NCBI GenBank assembly: GCA_037445375.1
Contig: JBBIKS010000033.1
Location: forward strand, 1-24,934
Source: DYHD01 sp037445375
GTDB taxonomy: Bacteria > Nitrospirota > Thermodesulfovibrionia > Thermodesulfovibrionales > Dissulfurispiraceae
Length of the DNA: 24,934 nt
Direction: 5' to 3'
Part shown: positions 1-7,310 of the stretch, piece after piece
How the letters are laid out: every line of letters begins with the position of its first letter
Numbering within the stretch: the stretch's first letter is position 1
Made by a program: the position numbers and the translations under genes
The notes under the pieces: generated by a model
The model's database searches: none
Told to the model about the DNA's origin: nothing
What the model saw: the letters and a program-made list of their open reading frames with translations, nothing else

Positions 1-420
1 ATTGATTGTTAGTTTACCAAGGAATGTCAGATTAAGTCTAATCTATTGCAGATAATTTGGCTTCCCCAAAAAACAATTCTCATTTATCCTTAATTCATAG
101 TCTGAGTGCCGCTTCAACCGATGGGTTTACTAACTAATGCTGATTGCCACAACTTAAGCGAACGGCGGATGTTAATTTTTCTGTTCTTGAGTCTTTACAG
201 AGAATTCGCCGCCCGTTTTCTTTGATATTCTAAGAATTTCCTTTTAATAGAGAACGGTTTTATTGCATTAACCTATTGAAGTTATTAAGTTTTTCTTTGA
301 GAGGCGAGTTTCGTTTTAGCGGTTACTTTTATTCCTATATGCCGCAAGGGTTTCGACAACTGCCATTGCCCCCCATTCTCACTGAGCCAGTGGGAAATAA
401 AGTTGAAACTCGACAGTTGC
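1..420. other. Region without an intact gene
   Basis: No frame longer than a few dozen codons is convincing on either strand. The minus frame at 95-229 resembles a decayed transposon-protein tail and is listed separately. On the plus strand an ATG at 121 opens a 34-codon frame ending at 225, without a ribosome binding site or recognisable sequence; I do not call it. Short imperfect repeats occur around 351-372 and 405-420 (CGACAACTGC against CGACAGTTGC). Confidence 0.5.
95..229 (-). pseudogene. Possible decayed TnpB-like (IS200/IS605) 3' end
   Basis: Read on the minus strand, the frame from 229 to 95 runs NIKENGRR..., then TSAVRLSCGNQH, an amber codon (134-136), then LVNPSVEAALRL and a TGA stop at 95-97. 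The frame stays open in the same phase on both sides of the amber codon, and further in-frame stops lie upstream, as expected for a decaying gene. The tail, ending in a VEA-type motif and followed by an ATTAAGGATAAATGAGAATTG-like stretch split over 75-94, reminds me of the C-terminal end and RNA-coding 3' end of IS200/IS605 TnpB loci. This is pattern memory rather than an alignment, and no catalytic or zinc-ribbon residues are left to confirm it. Confidence 0.3.
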
Positions 421-489
421 TTCTACTAATTTAAAGAAAGCCGTGCGGCAGAAACCGCATGGTTTTCCTTAAATTAGTAGAATTATTTT
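421..489 (+). terminator. Long hairpin, terminator-like on the plus strand
   Basis: Perfect 14-bp arms (421-434 and 469-482, TTCTACTAATTTAA and its complement) continue inward as a G+C-rich stem with two G-T pairs, closing on a short CAGAAA loop near 449-454. On the plus strand the stem is followed by ATT and a run of eight T at 484-492, the layout of an intrinsic terminator for a transcript entering from the left. On the minus strand the hairpin begins one base after the lipoprotein stop codon but has no T-run after it. It could therefore end plus-strand transcription, protect the lipoprotein mRNA 3' end, or be a repeat remnant. Confidence 0.45.
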
Positions 490-1070
490 TTTTCTGCAGC
501 TTTAAGCTCTAAGGCAGCACTAATAGTTTCCTTTTGAAGTTTTGCCTGTTCTTGCAATGATTTTAGCTGATCAAATGCGGAGTGGACTTTTCCAATCTGG
601 AGATTTTCTTTGATTGAGACCAGCTCTATCTCCCATTTTCCAATGGCACTTTGAATCTCCAACTGATTAATTTGAACCTTCTTCCTTATAGCCTCGGATA
701 CTGATGTTTTCACTTCATTCATAGAGTTTTGAATATCAATTACCAGCTGTTCAGCGTCAGCCTTCATCTTTGCCTTATTGGCTTCAACTGCATTGACCGC
801 CTGCTGGGCATGGACTAAAGCCTCTTCCGCCATAGTCTTTGCATCTTTATAATTTTTAGCACCTACCATATCCTTTGCTTTTTTTAAAGCACCTTCTGCT
901 TTTGAAAAAAGCTCCTGAGCGTATAGATCCGCCTCTTTCAGTTTTGCATCAGCTATTGCCTTTTCCGCACTCTCGATTTCTGCCGTAGGCGGCTTTGCAC
1001 ATCCGATAATAAAAGACATTGCAACAATAATTGAGACAATTAAAAACCACTTAACCTTACTTCTTTTCAC
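483..1070 (-). CDS. DUF4398-type coiled-coil lipoprotein
   Basis: This is a predicted lipoprotein of 195 residues. Residues 1-24 form a signal peptide with charged KRSKVK, a hydrophobic stretch and a lipobox ending FIIGC; the cysteine at about 24 would be lipidated. The rest is almost entirely Ala/Lys/Glu-rich helix with heptad-like spacing (about 30-195), including AEGALKKAKDMV and DAKTMAEEALVHAQQA, which match the DUF4398 pattern as I know it. The start is GTG at 1070, because GGAGG lies eight bases upstream and the signal peptide begins there. It has its own promoter in the 182-base gap after uvrC. The protein ends in a Lys-rich tail encoded by an A-run, the complement of the T-run used by the adjacent hairpin. 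The cellular role is not known; anchoring or spacing in the periplasm is only a guess. Confidence 0.8.
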   Translation of the reverse strand: MKRSKVKWFLIVSIIVAMSFIIGCAKPPTAEIESAEKAIADAKLKEADLYAQELFSKAEGALKKAKDMVGAKNYKDAKTMAEEALVHAQQAVNAVEANKAKMKADAEQLVIDIQNSMNEVKTSVSEAIRKKVQINQLEIQSAIGKWEIELVSIKENLQIGKVHSAFDQLKSLQEQAKLQKETISAALELKAAEKK

Positions 1071-1101
1071 AACCAGTTCCTCCCCTGAAATATTTTTATA
1101 A

Positions 1102-1130
1102 ATTATAAATTATAAAATAAATAATGGCAA
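1102..1130 (-). promoter_or_regulatory. Sigma-70-type promoter for the lipoprotein gene
   Basis: On the minus strand TTGCCA (1125-1130) and TATAAT (1102-1107) are separated by exactly 17 bases. The -10 box lies about 31 bases upstream of the GTG start, leaving room for a short leader that carries the GGAGG site. Confidence 0.6.
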
Positions 1131-1252
1131 TGTTTTTATCTTTTCTTGTATCTAAATTGAATAATTTATAACCAGACCGCGGCGACGGAAAGTTGTCATT
1201 GTGCGTAAAATAAGGCAAACTCATCTTGTTTCGATAAATTGCCACTCACAAC

Positions 1253-3019
1253 TTAGGTGTTTTTTAATCCTTCTAATATTTTTTCAGCCGTTTTACAGTT
1301 GAATCCCCTTATTTTAACAATATCCTCAATTGAAGCCTTTCTTATGATATCAATGCTGCCAAAATGCCTCAGGAGTTCAAGTCTTCTTTTTTTGCCTATG
1401 CCTGATATCTTTTCAAGTGGGGAATCCATTAGTTTCTTGTCTCTCAGCTTTCTATGGTATGTGATTGCAAATCTGTGAACCTCATCCCTTATGCTTTTTA
1501 GGACTGCAGAAATACTGCTTTTATCATCAAGCGGAATAATCTGATCATTAAGCATAAAAACCCTGTCGGGTTTTTTGGCTATAGCGATAATCTCGGATTT
1601 GATATTAAGGCTATCAATAACCCCCTTTGCTGCGGAGAGCTGCGACTTGCCGCCGTCTATTATCAACAGAGGAGGTAGATATGGATCTGCATTTTTAAAG
1701 GCTCTTTCAACAATTTCTCTTATCATTGCATAATCATCAACCCCGGTAACCCCTTTAATCTTAAAGTGTCTGTATCTTTCCTTCCTGAATTCCCCATCCT
1801 CCCAAAAAACATAGGCTCCTACTGATTGATCTCCCTGAATCGTAGAAACATCGAAGGCGCCTATGGATGAGGGGGCTTTTTCCAGTCCTAACATGTCCTT
1901 CAGCCTTTCTATAATCTCTCTGGATAAGCGCTTTATTTTTGAATTGTAGAGCAGCTTGGCATTTTCATTTGCCATTTTCAGAAGATCAAGCTTTTTGCCG
2001 TTATATGGCACTTCAATAGACACATCATTACCACTTTTATTTCTCAGCCATACATTAAGCGAATCAATATCTTCAGGGATGCAATTAGTCATTATTAGAG
2101 GCGGTATCACAGTCTCTTTTGAATAAAACAGACTGATGACGCTGTGCATTATTTCCTGCTCATTATCTGTAATTAGATTGCATAAAAAAAACTCTTTTGC
2201 ACCAATCAAAGCTCCGTTTCTGACAAAAAGAACCTGCACAACAATATCATCGGCTTCTTTATAATATCCAATAACATCAAGGTCTCCAAGCTCTATTGAG
2301 ATCACCTTCTGCGATTCAAAGGCTTTTTTGATGTTTACTATCCTATCCCTGATTTTTGCAGCCTCTTCAAATCTTGTATGTTCAGAAAATTCAAGCATCT
2401 TGCCTTCAAGTTTTTGTATCAATTCTTTTTTTTCGCCTGAAAGAAAAAGCCTCACATCTTGAACCGTCTTCATATATTCGCCCCTGCTTATCTTGCCTGA
2501 ACAGGGAGCGATGCATTTCTTCATCTGGTATTGAACACAAGGCCTCATTTTTTTCTCGAGGGAATATCTGCATGTCCGCAAAAGAAAATTACGCCTTATG
2601 AAATCAATAGCTTCCCACATCCCCTGAGCAGGAATATACGGTCCAAAATAAAGGCTGCCGTCTTTCTTAATTAGTCTTACGACTTCAATTCTTGGCCATT
2701 TTTCAGTAATTGTAAGTTTGATATAAGGATAATTTTTGTCATCCCGAAGGATAATATTATATTTTGGTTTATACTGCTTTATTAAGGTTGACTCCAAAAT
2801 AAGCGCTTCGAGTTCATTGCTCGTTACAATATAAGAGAAATCCCTTATCATCTTTGCCATCTTTGTTTTACGAGCATCAAGATCAGAAGAGTTTTGAAAG
2901 TATGTTTTAAGGCGATTTCTAAGGTTTTTAGCCTTACCTATATATAAAACCCTTTCTCTAATACCCTTCAACAGATAAACTCCAGGACGGAGGGGGATAT
3001 TTGCAAGGCTTTTATCCAT
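1253..3019 (-). CDS. uvrC: UvrABC excinuclease subunit C
   Basis: UvrC makes both incisions around a DNA lesion after UvrA/UvrB recognition in nucleotide excision repair. The 588-residue length is normal. Visible domains in order are the N-terminal GIY-YIG nuclease (about 10-90: RPGVYLLKG, then VLYIGKAKNLRNRLKTYF), a cysteine cluster (about 155-175: LLRTCRYS, RPCVQYQMKKCIAPC), a UVR helix pair that contacts UvrB (about 205-235: FEEAAKIRDRI), the RNase H-like nuclease domain (about 380-500: IGAFDVSTIQGDQSVGA, LLIIDGGKSQLSAA), and C-terminal helix-hairpin-helix motifs (about 540-588: ISGIGKKRRLELLRHFG). The start at 3019 gives the expected N-terminus. No good Shine-Dalgarno site is present because a MITE-like element ends only 11 bases upstream. 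No uvrA or uvrB is nearby, which is common for uvrC. Confidence 0.96.
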   Translation of the reverse strand: MDKSLANIPLRPGVYLLKGIRERVLYIGKAKNLRNRLKTYFQNSSDLDARKTKMAKMIRDFSYIVTSNELEALILESTLIKQYKPKYNIILRDDKNYPYIKLTITEKWPRIEVVRLIKKDGSLYFGPYIPAQGMWEAIDFIRRNFLLRTCRYSLEKKMRPCVQYQMKKCIAPCSGKISRGEYMKTVQDVRLFLSGEKKELIQKLEGKMLEFSEHTRFEEAAKIRDRIVNIKKAFESQKVISIELGDLDVIGYYKEADDIVVQVLFVRNGALIGAKEFFLCNLITDNEQEIMHSVISLFYSKETVIPPLIMTNCIPEDIDSLNVWLRNKSGNDVSIEVPYNGKKLDLLKMANENAKLLYNSKIKRLSREIIERLKDMLGLEKAPSSIGAFDVSTIQGDQSVGAYVFWEDGEFRKERYRHFKIKGVTGVDDYAMIREIVERAFKNADPYLPPLLIIDGGKSQLSAAKGVIDSLNIKSEIIAIAKKPDRVFMLNDQIIPLDDKSSISAVLKSIRDEVHRFAITYHRKLRDKKLMDSPLEKISGIGKKRRLELLRHFGSIDIIRKASIEDIVKIRGFNCKTAEKILEGLKNT

Positions 3020-3030
3020 AGATTAATATA

Positions 3031-3183
3031 ACCTAAATTGAGCGATTTTTTGAAAGGAACATGTAGTCGCAAGCTTTAGCTTGCAATTTTATCTTACCTG
3101 TTGGGTAAGAAATCGTTTCCAGTAAAACCACGCAGCCTAAAGGTTGCGGCTACATTTAAGACAATAAACCGCTCAATTTAGGT
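3031..3183. repeat. MITE-like palindromic element, family A
   Basis: The element is bounded by perfect 14-bp inverted termini, ACCTAAATTGAGCG at 3031-3044 and its complement at 3170-3183. Inside, 23-base arms at 3062-3084 and 3132-3154 (TGTAGTCGCAAGC... and the complement of GCGGCTACA) pair with a few mismatches, and a third 7-bp stem lies at 3092-3098/3104-3110. The whole unit could fold into one long hairpin. It has no open reading frame. It ends 11 bases upstream of uvrC, so it forms most of the uvrC leader. A diverged single terminus of the same family lies at 15432-15456. Confidence 0.7.
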
Positions 3184-3217
3184 ATAACAACATTCTTTTA
3201 TTTGCAGCACCTATAGA

Positions 3218-3694
3218 CTATTTTTCAGGAGTTGGGGCTTTTTTAAGATTAAGAGCCAATGAGTTTTGAACTGCCTTTTTGATGCACTCTTTGATTTCAG
3301 CATCCGATATCGCAGATAATGCATTGTTCAACCACTGAGCATCTTCAGCTAAAAGTATAGCGGAAGGCTTTTTCGAGGTCTTCAATGCCGTAGCAGAATT
3401 TTTCTTCAGTATATTTCTTTTTACTTTTCCAAGCCTGAGTTTAATAGATTTAACTGGGTATTCTCCGAGTTTCTGGATTATCATAGGTTGCATAAACTTT
3501 AATTGCTGAAGCCAAGCTGGTGAATCAACATTAATAAGAAGTTCGCCTTTTTTCAAATCAATAGGACAGGTATGCAGGCTGAGAGGACCGCCAAAAAAAA
3601 CATGCCATTTACTCTCTATCTCTTGCAGGATTAGTTTTTCCTCTATCCCGAGATCCTTATATAATGGCAAAAGGATAGAACAGATATGTCTCAT
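3218..3694 (-). CDS. DUF721 / DciA-like protein
   Basis: This is a DUF721 family protein of about 158 residues; some members (DciA) load the replicative helicase in bacteria lacking DnaC/DnaI. Family-like features are the N-terminal helix segment LLPLYKDLGIEEKLILQEIESKWHVFFG (shown as a region, about 8-35), then the compact KH-like core with PIDLKKGELLINVDSPAWLQQLKF (about 45-68) and LGEYPVKSIKLRLGKVKR (about 78-95). The C-terminal third (SATALKTSKKPSA...) is lower in complexity. I chose ATG at 3694; an in-frame TTG at 3730 would add 12 residues (LFVYFCLDKYL) unlike the family. Neither choice has a strong ribosome binding site. The gene lies alone between repeat-bearing gaps, with the perfect palindrome TGTCATGACA about 40 bases upstream of the ATG. 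The family call is firm; a helicase-loading role is inferred. Confidence 0.75.
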   Translation of the reverse strand: MRHICSILLPLYKDLGIEEKLILQEIESKWHVFFGGPLSLHTCPIDLKKGELLINVDSPAWLQQLKFMQPMIIQKLGEYPVKSIKLRLGKVKRNILKKNSATALKTSKKPSAILLAEDAQWLNNALSAISDAEIKECIKKAVQNSLALNLKKAPTPEK

Positions 3695-3730
3695 AAGATA
3701 TTTATCCAAACAAAAATATACAAATAACAA

Positions 3731-4107
3731 AGTTTGTCATGACAGACGCCGCTATGCCATCTAATAGGAAGGCAGACTGGACTACAGCTATAATAGTATT
3801 ATCTCTACCCATATTACATAGAGTCTGTTTATAAAGTGAATAAATCCGAGCTGTTAACATTACGACCTAAGGGAGGAATCTTGAAAATTAAAGATTTCTC
3901 GCTCTGCTCGAAATGACAGAAAAGAACTGCAAGCAGTCTATAAACAGACACTGCATATTCACCTAAATACAGATTAGGTTAATTTAGAAAGTTATCATTG
4001 CTAACAAATGAACTGCACCCTTAATTATACTTAAAATCTTACCATATAGAAATCTAAACTATACATTCACTTCGCTCAATATATTCTAGCAATGAAGATA
4101 AAACAGG
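3731..4107. other. Non-coding gap with a MITE-like element
   Basis: Between the DUF721 gene and the rpmB terminator I see no gene. The gap holds the palindrome TGTCATGACA at 3736-3745 and the family B element at 3821-3951. The remainder (3952-4107) is AT-rich with no clear hairpin or start signal. Confidence 0.5.
3821..3951. repeat. MITE-like element, family B, copy 1
   Basis: The element has inverted termini GAGTCTGTTTATA (3821-3833) and TATAAACAGACAC (3939-3951) around about 105 bases of non-coding DNA. The interior contains the dispersed-repeat-like string GGAGGAATCTTGAAAATT and its partner AAAGATTTCTCGCTC. Related termini occur at 12414-12436/12584-12606 and at 18044-18055, which shows this is a family and not a chance palindrome. 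Confidence 0.6.
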
Positions 4108-4145
4108 ACATTTAAAGTCTGAACCGGCGATTAGACTTTAAATGT
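4108..4145 (-). terminator. Hairpin downstream of rpmB
   Basis: Perfect 13-bp arms ACATTTAAAGTCT (4108-4120) and AGACTTTAAATGT (4133-4145) enclose a 12-base loop. In the minus direction the stem begins eight bases after the rpmB stop and is followed by CCTGTTTTATC, a weak T-rich tail. It probably ends the monocistronic rpmB transcript. Confidence 0.5.
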
Positions 4146-4153
4146 TTCTTGAT

Positions 4154-4342
4154 TTAAGCAGCCTTAACTACCCTGTTGGAACGAAGGCATCTTGTGCATA
4201 CATATGTTCTTTTGATGCCTTTATTAGTAAAAATTTTTAACCTTTGCAGATTAGGCAGTAAAATCCTTTTTGTCTTGTTATTTGCGTGGCTGACATTATT
4301 ACCAACGGTTTTTTTCTTATTGCAGACATAACAACTTGCCAT
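4154..4342 (-). CDS. rpmB: 50S ribosomal protein L28
   Basis: This is ribosomal protein L28 of the large subunit, 62 residues, the usual bacterial length. MASCYVCNKK at the start and the central GNNVSHANNKTKR are diagnostic, as is the tail TYVCTRCLRSNRVVK. Cysteines at 4, 7, 49 and 52 form two CxxC pairs, the zinc-binding (C+) form of L28; organisms often also carry a cysteine-free copy induced by zinc shortage, but none is visible here. The start at 4342 has GGGG seven bases upstream. The gene is transcribed divergently from infB, has its own promoter and a hairpin terminator, and is not linked to rpmG, its frequent neighbour. Confidence 0.95.
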   Translation of the reverse strand: MASCYVCNKKKTVGNNVSHANNKTKRILLPNLQRLKIFTNKGIKRTYVCTRCLRSNRVVKAA

Positions 4343-4377
4343 TTCAATCCCCTTTCATTGCATTAAAAAAGTCTTTT

Positions 4378-4406
4378 ATGATAACATTTTAGAGTTATTC
4401 TTTCAA
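4378..4406 (-). promoter_or_regulatory. Sigma-70-type promoter for rpmB
   Basis: On the minus strand TTGAAA (4401-4406) and TATCAT (4378-4383) are separated by 17 bases, and the -10 box lies about 35 bases before the rpmB start. The spacing and boxes are close to consensus for a strong ribosomal protein promoter. Confidence 0.6.
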
Positions 4407-4563
4407 TGGCATTGTTTAAAGCCTAAAAATAGAGACACGGCAGGCGTTTCGCCTGTTCAGAAACTATATTAATTTTTACATAGTCTGGAAAACAGTTTCG
4501 TCTATTGTTGAGATAATGCCTTTTAGAAGAACTTGAGATCATCTGGGTGTTAGCGGAGGTTCA

Positions 4564-6897
4564 ATGTCCAATCATGAAGTAAAGACCACAGAGCTTGCCA
4601 AAGAGCTTGGTATCAAGGCTACGGAGATAGTCAGAGCTTTGGAAAAGCTATCAGGCATACAATATAAAAAAGGCACAACCAATCTTAAGATTACATTAAA
4701 AGATGCAGAAAGAATAAAGGAACTCTTAAAAAAAGAAAAAAGCATATCTGAACCTGCTAAGCCTCTGGAGCCCAAGATTGTCAAGGAAGTAAGAACGAGA
4801 TTAGAGAAAAAGCTCGCCATGCCTCCTAAGCCAGAGCCTGTAAAGAAAGAAATTGATATAAAAGAAAAGGGGTTGGAAGAGGAAAAAGAACTTATTTTTC
4901 CTCTTCCAACCCCTTTTATTGTGACAGATGAAGAAGAACCGAAGATTCCAGATAGATTTAAAAAGGAAATTGAGGTTGAAAAGTTAGAAAAAATCAAAGT
5001 AAAGCCTACTATGCAAAAGGCTTTTCAAACAATAAAGAAGGTAGAGCCTAAGAAGTTTATTGACCAAAAAGGATTCAAAAGGACAGGCAAGGACAAATTC
5101 AGAACACATGAAAAAGTTTTTCAGCAGCAAATAACAGCCCCTAGAAAGAAATCTATCAAGATTTCCGAGGGCTTGACAGTAAAAGAGTTTGCTGAACTTA
5201 TTGGACATAAAATACCAGAGGTTATTAAGAAGTTTATGGAGCTGGGTTTTATGCCGACAATAAACCAGCCTGTAGATATAGACGCGGCGAATATTGTCGC
5301 TGAAGGGTTCGGAGTAAAGGTTGAAATTATAACGGCAGAACAGATTGATGTAATACAGGATATCGAATCAGATTCCGCTGATCTTGTGCATAGGCCGCCT
5401 GTGGTAACCATAATGGGTCATGTTGACCATGGCAAGACATCTCTCTTAGATGCAGTGAGAAAGACGAAGGTTACCGAATCTGAAGCAGGAGGCATTACAC
5501 AGCATATCGGCGCATATAAGGTTTCCCTTCACGGCAAGGATATTACATTTCTTGATACACCCGGACATGAGGCTTTTACATCAATGCGGGCAAGGGGAGC
5601 AAAAGCTACAGATATTGTAGTGCTTGTAGTAGCCGCAGATGATGGAGTGATGCCGCAGACCGTTGAGGCTATAAATCATGCAAAGGCGGCGAATGTTCCC
5701 ATAGTTGTTGCAATAAACAAAATTGACAAACCAGAGGCAAATGTCTCAAAGGTTAAAAATGAACTTGCGGAGCATGGGATTGTATCGGAGGAATGGGGCG
5801 GTCAGAATATATTTGTTGAGGTGTCCGCAAAGAAAAAAATAGGCATAGAACATCTTTTGGAAATGATACTGCTCCAATCTGAGATAATGGAACTAAAAGC
5901 TAACCCTTTAATGCCTGCGAGAGGCCCGATAATTGAGGCAAGGCTTGATAAGAGTAGAGGTCCTATTGCAACTATACTCATTCAAACCGGGACACTCAAA
6001 ACTGGCGATGCTATTGTTGCTGGGACTGCATCGGGCAGGGTTAGGGCTTTGATAGATGATACTGGCAAGAGGATTGATTCTGCCGGACCATCAACGCCTG
6101 TAGAGGTAATAGGATTTTCGGAAGTGCCTTCAGCAGGTGATATGTGTGTATGCGTTGAAGATGAACGGAAGGCTCGTCAGATTGCTCTGGCAAGGATGCA
6201 TAAACAAAGAAGTGCAGATATACAAAAGCGTGCCAAATTAACCTTGGATCAACTATATGCAAAAATAAAGGAAGGGCAGATAAAAGACCTTAATATCATT
6301 ATCAAGGGAGATGTTCAAGGCTCTGTAGAGGCAATGAAAAAGGCTTTGGAGGGCATAACACACCCTGATGTAAAGGTCAAAGTGCTTCATTCCTCAGTAG
6401 GCGGCATTAAGGAATCAGATGTCATACTGGCTTCTGCATCCAATGCAATTATAATAGGCTTTAATGTCAGACCCGAGCTGAAAGCGACGCAGGTAGCCGA
6501 AAAAGAGGGTGTTGATATAAGGCTTTATAATATCATTTATGATGCAATAGAAGATGTCAAGAAGGCTCTGGAAGGAATGCTCAAGCCTACATTCAAGGAA
6601 AAAATTCTCGGAAGAGCAGAAATAAGACAAATATTTCAGGCATCCCGCTTGGGGACCATTGCAGGCTGTTATGTCTTAGACGGGCTTATTAGCAGGACAA
6701 GCGACGGTGTCAGGGTTATAAGGGATAACATAGTTGTATATGAAGGCAAAATATCTTCTTTAAAGAGATTCAAAGAAGATATCAAAGAGGTGCTAACCGG
6801 CTACGAGTGCGGATTAACAATAGAGAATTTCAATGATATTAAAGTTGGAGATATTTTAGAAGACTATATTATCGAAAAGATTGCTGGAAAGCTATAA
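4564..6897 (+). CDS. infB: Translation initiation factor IF-2
   Basis: IF-2 is the GTPase that brings initiator fMet-tRNA to the 30S subunit and promotes subunit joining. The 777-residue protein has a short IF2_N domain (about 1-55: TTELAKELGIKATEIVRAL), a charged Lys/Glu/Pro linker (about 55-195), a second IF2_N-like domain (about 198-245: GLTVKEFAELIGHKIPEVIKK), the G domain with G1 GHVDHGKT (285-292), G3 DTPGHE (331-336), G4 NKID (385-388) and G5 SAK (421-423), then two beta-barrel domains and the C-terminal fMet-tRNA-binding domain. GGAGG lies before the ATG. It heads infB-rbfA-nrnA; nusA, the usual upstream neighbour, is absent. An exceptional 23-bp inverted repeat lies inside the linker-coding part at 4865-4917. 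Confidence 0.97.
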   Translation: MSNHEVKTTELAKELGIKATEIVRALEKLSGIQYKKGTTNLKITLKDAERIKELLKKEKSISEPAKPLEPKIVKEVRTRLEKKLAMPPKPEPVKKEIDIKEKGLEEEKELIFPLPTPFIVTDEEEPKIPDRFKKEIEVEKLEKIKVKPTMQKAFQTIKKVEPKKFIDQKGFKRTGKDKFRTHEKVFQQQITAPRKKSIKISEGLTVKEFAELIGHKIPEVIKKFMELGFMPTINQPVDIDAANIVAEGFGVKVEIITAEQIDVIQDIESDSADLVHRPPVVTIMGHVDHGKTSLLDAVRKTKVTESEAGGITQHIGAYKVSLHGKDITFLDTPGHEAFTSMRARGAKATDIVVLVVAADDGVMPQTVEAINHAKAANVPIVVAINKIDKPEANVSKVKNELAEHGIVSEEWGGQNIFVEVSAKKKIGIEHLLEMILLQSEIMELKANPLMPARGPIIEARLDKSRGPIATILIQTGTLKTGDAIVAGTASGRVRALIDDTGKRIDSAGPSTPVEVIGFSEVPSAGDMCVCVEDERKARQIALARMHKQRSADIQKRAKLTLDQLYAKIKEGQIKDLNIIIKGDVQGSVEAMKKALEGITHPDVKVKVLHSSVGGIKESDVILASASNAIIIGFNVRPELKATQVAEKEGVDIRLYNIIYDAIEDVKKALEGMLKPTFKEKILGRAEIRQIFQASRLGTIAGCYVLDGLISRTSDGVRVIRDNIVVYEGKISSLKRFKEDIKEVLTGYECGLTIENFNDIKVGDILEDYIIEKIAGKL
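4865..4917. repeat. Perfect 23-bp inverted repeat inside infB
   Basis: The arms at 4865-4887 and 4895-4917 are exact complements with a 7-base GAACTTA loop. The left arm reads AAAAGGGGTTGGAAG and continues GAGGAAAAA. It is translated in frame as about residues 101-118 of IF-2 (KGLEEEKELIFPLPTPF), in the variable linker. The right arm gives an unusually hydrophobic, proline-rich patch inside an otherwise charged linker, which suits an inserted palindrome. Confidence 0.9.
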
Positions 6898-6950
6898 ATT
6901 TATTTATTGTCCGTTATAATCCATTTAGACAATATCCATTAAACCAAGCC

Positions 6951-7310
6951 ATGCAACCCTACAAAAGAACCCAGAGATTAAATATTTTACTCAGAGAAGA
7001 AATCGCTGATCTTATAATGAAAAAGATTAAGGACCCCCGCCTCGGGTTTATTACTGTAACTGATGTAGAACTTTCGAATGATTTGAAGATAGCAAAGGTT
7101 TTCATTAGCATTATGAATGAAAAAGATGCTGATTTGAGCATGGAGATATTGAATTCTGCCAAAGGATTAATGCGCAGGGAGATATCTAAGAGATTAAAAA
7201 TAAAATATATTCCCGCAATTGAATTCAGACTTGATAAGTCCATTGAACATGGAGGCAGAATTGATGAATTGTTGAGGGAAATAAAGGAAAAGAATGATCC
7301 CGCCTGCTGA
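6951..7310 (+). CDS. rbfA: Ribosome-binding factor A
   Basis: RbfA helps the late maturation of the 30S subunit and 16S rRNA 5' end processing. The 119-residue protein matches the family in length and sequence: an N-terminal RTQRLNILLREEIADLIM helix (about 6-23), the KH-fold core with KDPRLGFITVTDVELSNDLKIAKVF (as a region, about 28-52) and the tail IPAIEFRLDKSIEHGGRIDELL (as a region, about 90-111). The ATG at 6951 has no clear ribosome binding site; TATAAT at 6915-6920 may be part of a weak internal promoter, but I see no good -35 box. It lies 53 bases after infB and overlaps nrnA by 17 bases, so infB-rbfA-nrnA is probably one transcript. Confidence 0.95.
   Translation: MQPYKRTQRLNILLREEIADLIMKKIKDPRLGFITVTDVELSNDLKIAKVFISIMNEKDADLSMEILNSAKGLMRREISKRLKIKYIPAIEFRLDKSIEHGGRIDELLREIKEKNDPAC

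Noticed and set aside
121..225. 34-codon plus-strand frame (MGLLTNADCHN...)
   Set aside because: It is antisense to the possible TnpB tail, lacks a ribosome binding site and has no recognisable features.
421..482. Group II intron or CRISPR-type repeat
   Set aside because: The hairpin occurs once; no spaced direct repeats, intron domain V/VI pattern or maturase was seen.
3695..3730. TTG start extending the DUF721 protein by 12 residues
   Set aside because: The extra residues do not look like the family N-terminus and no ribosome binding site precedes the TTG.
4343..4563. Promoter for infB
   Set aside because: GATAAT-like and CAGGCG-TTT-CGCCTG hairpin sequences are present, but I could not find a -35/-10 pair with sensible spacing.
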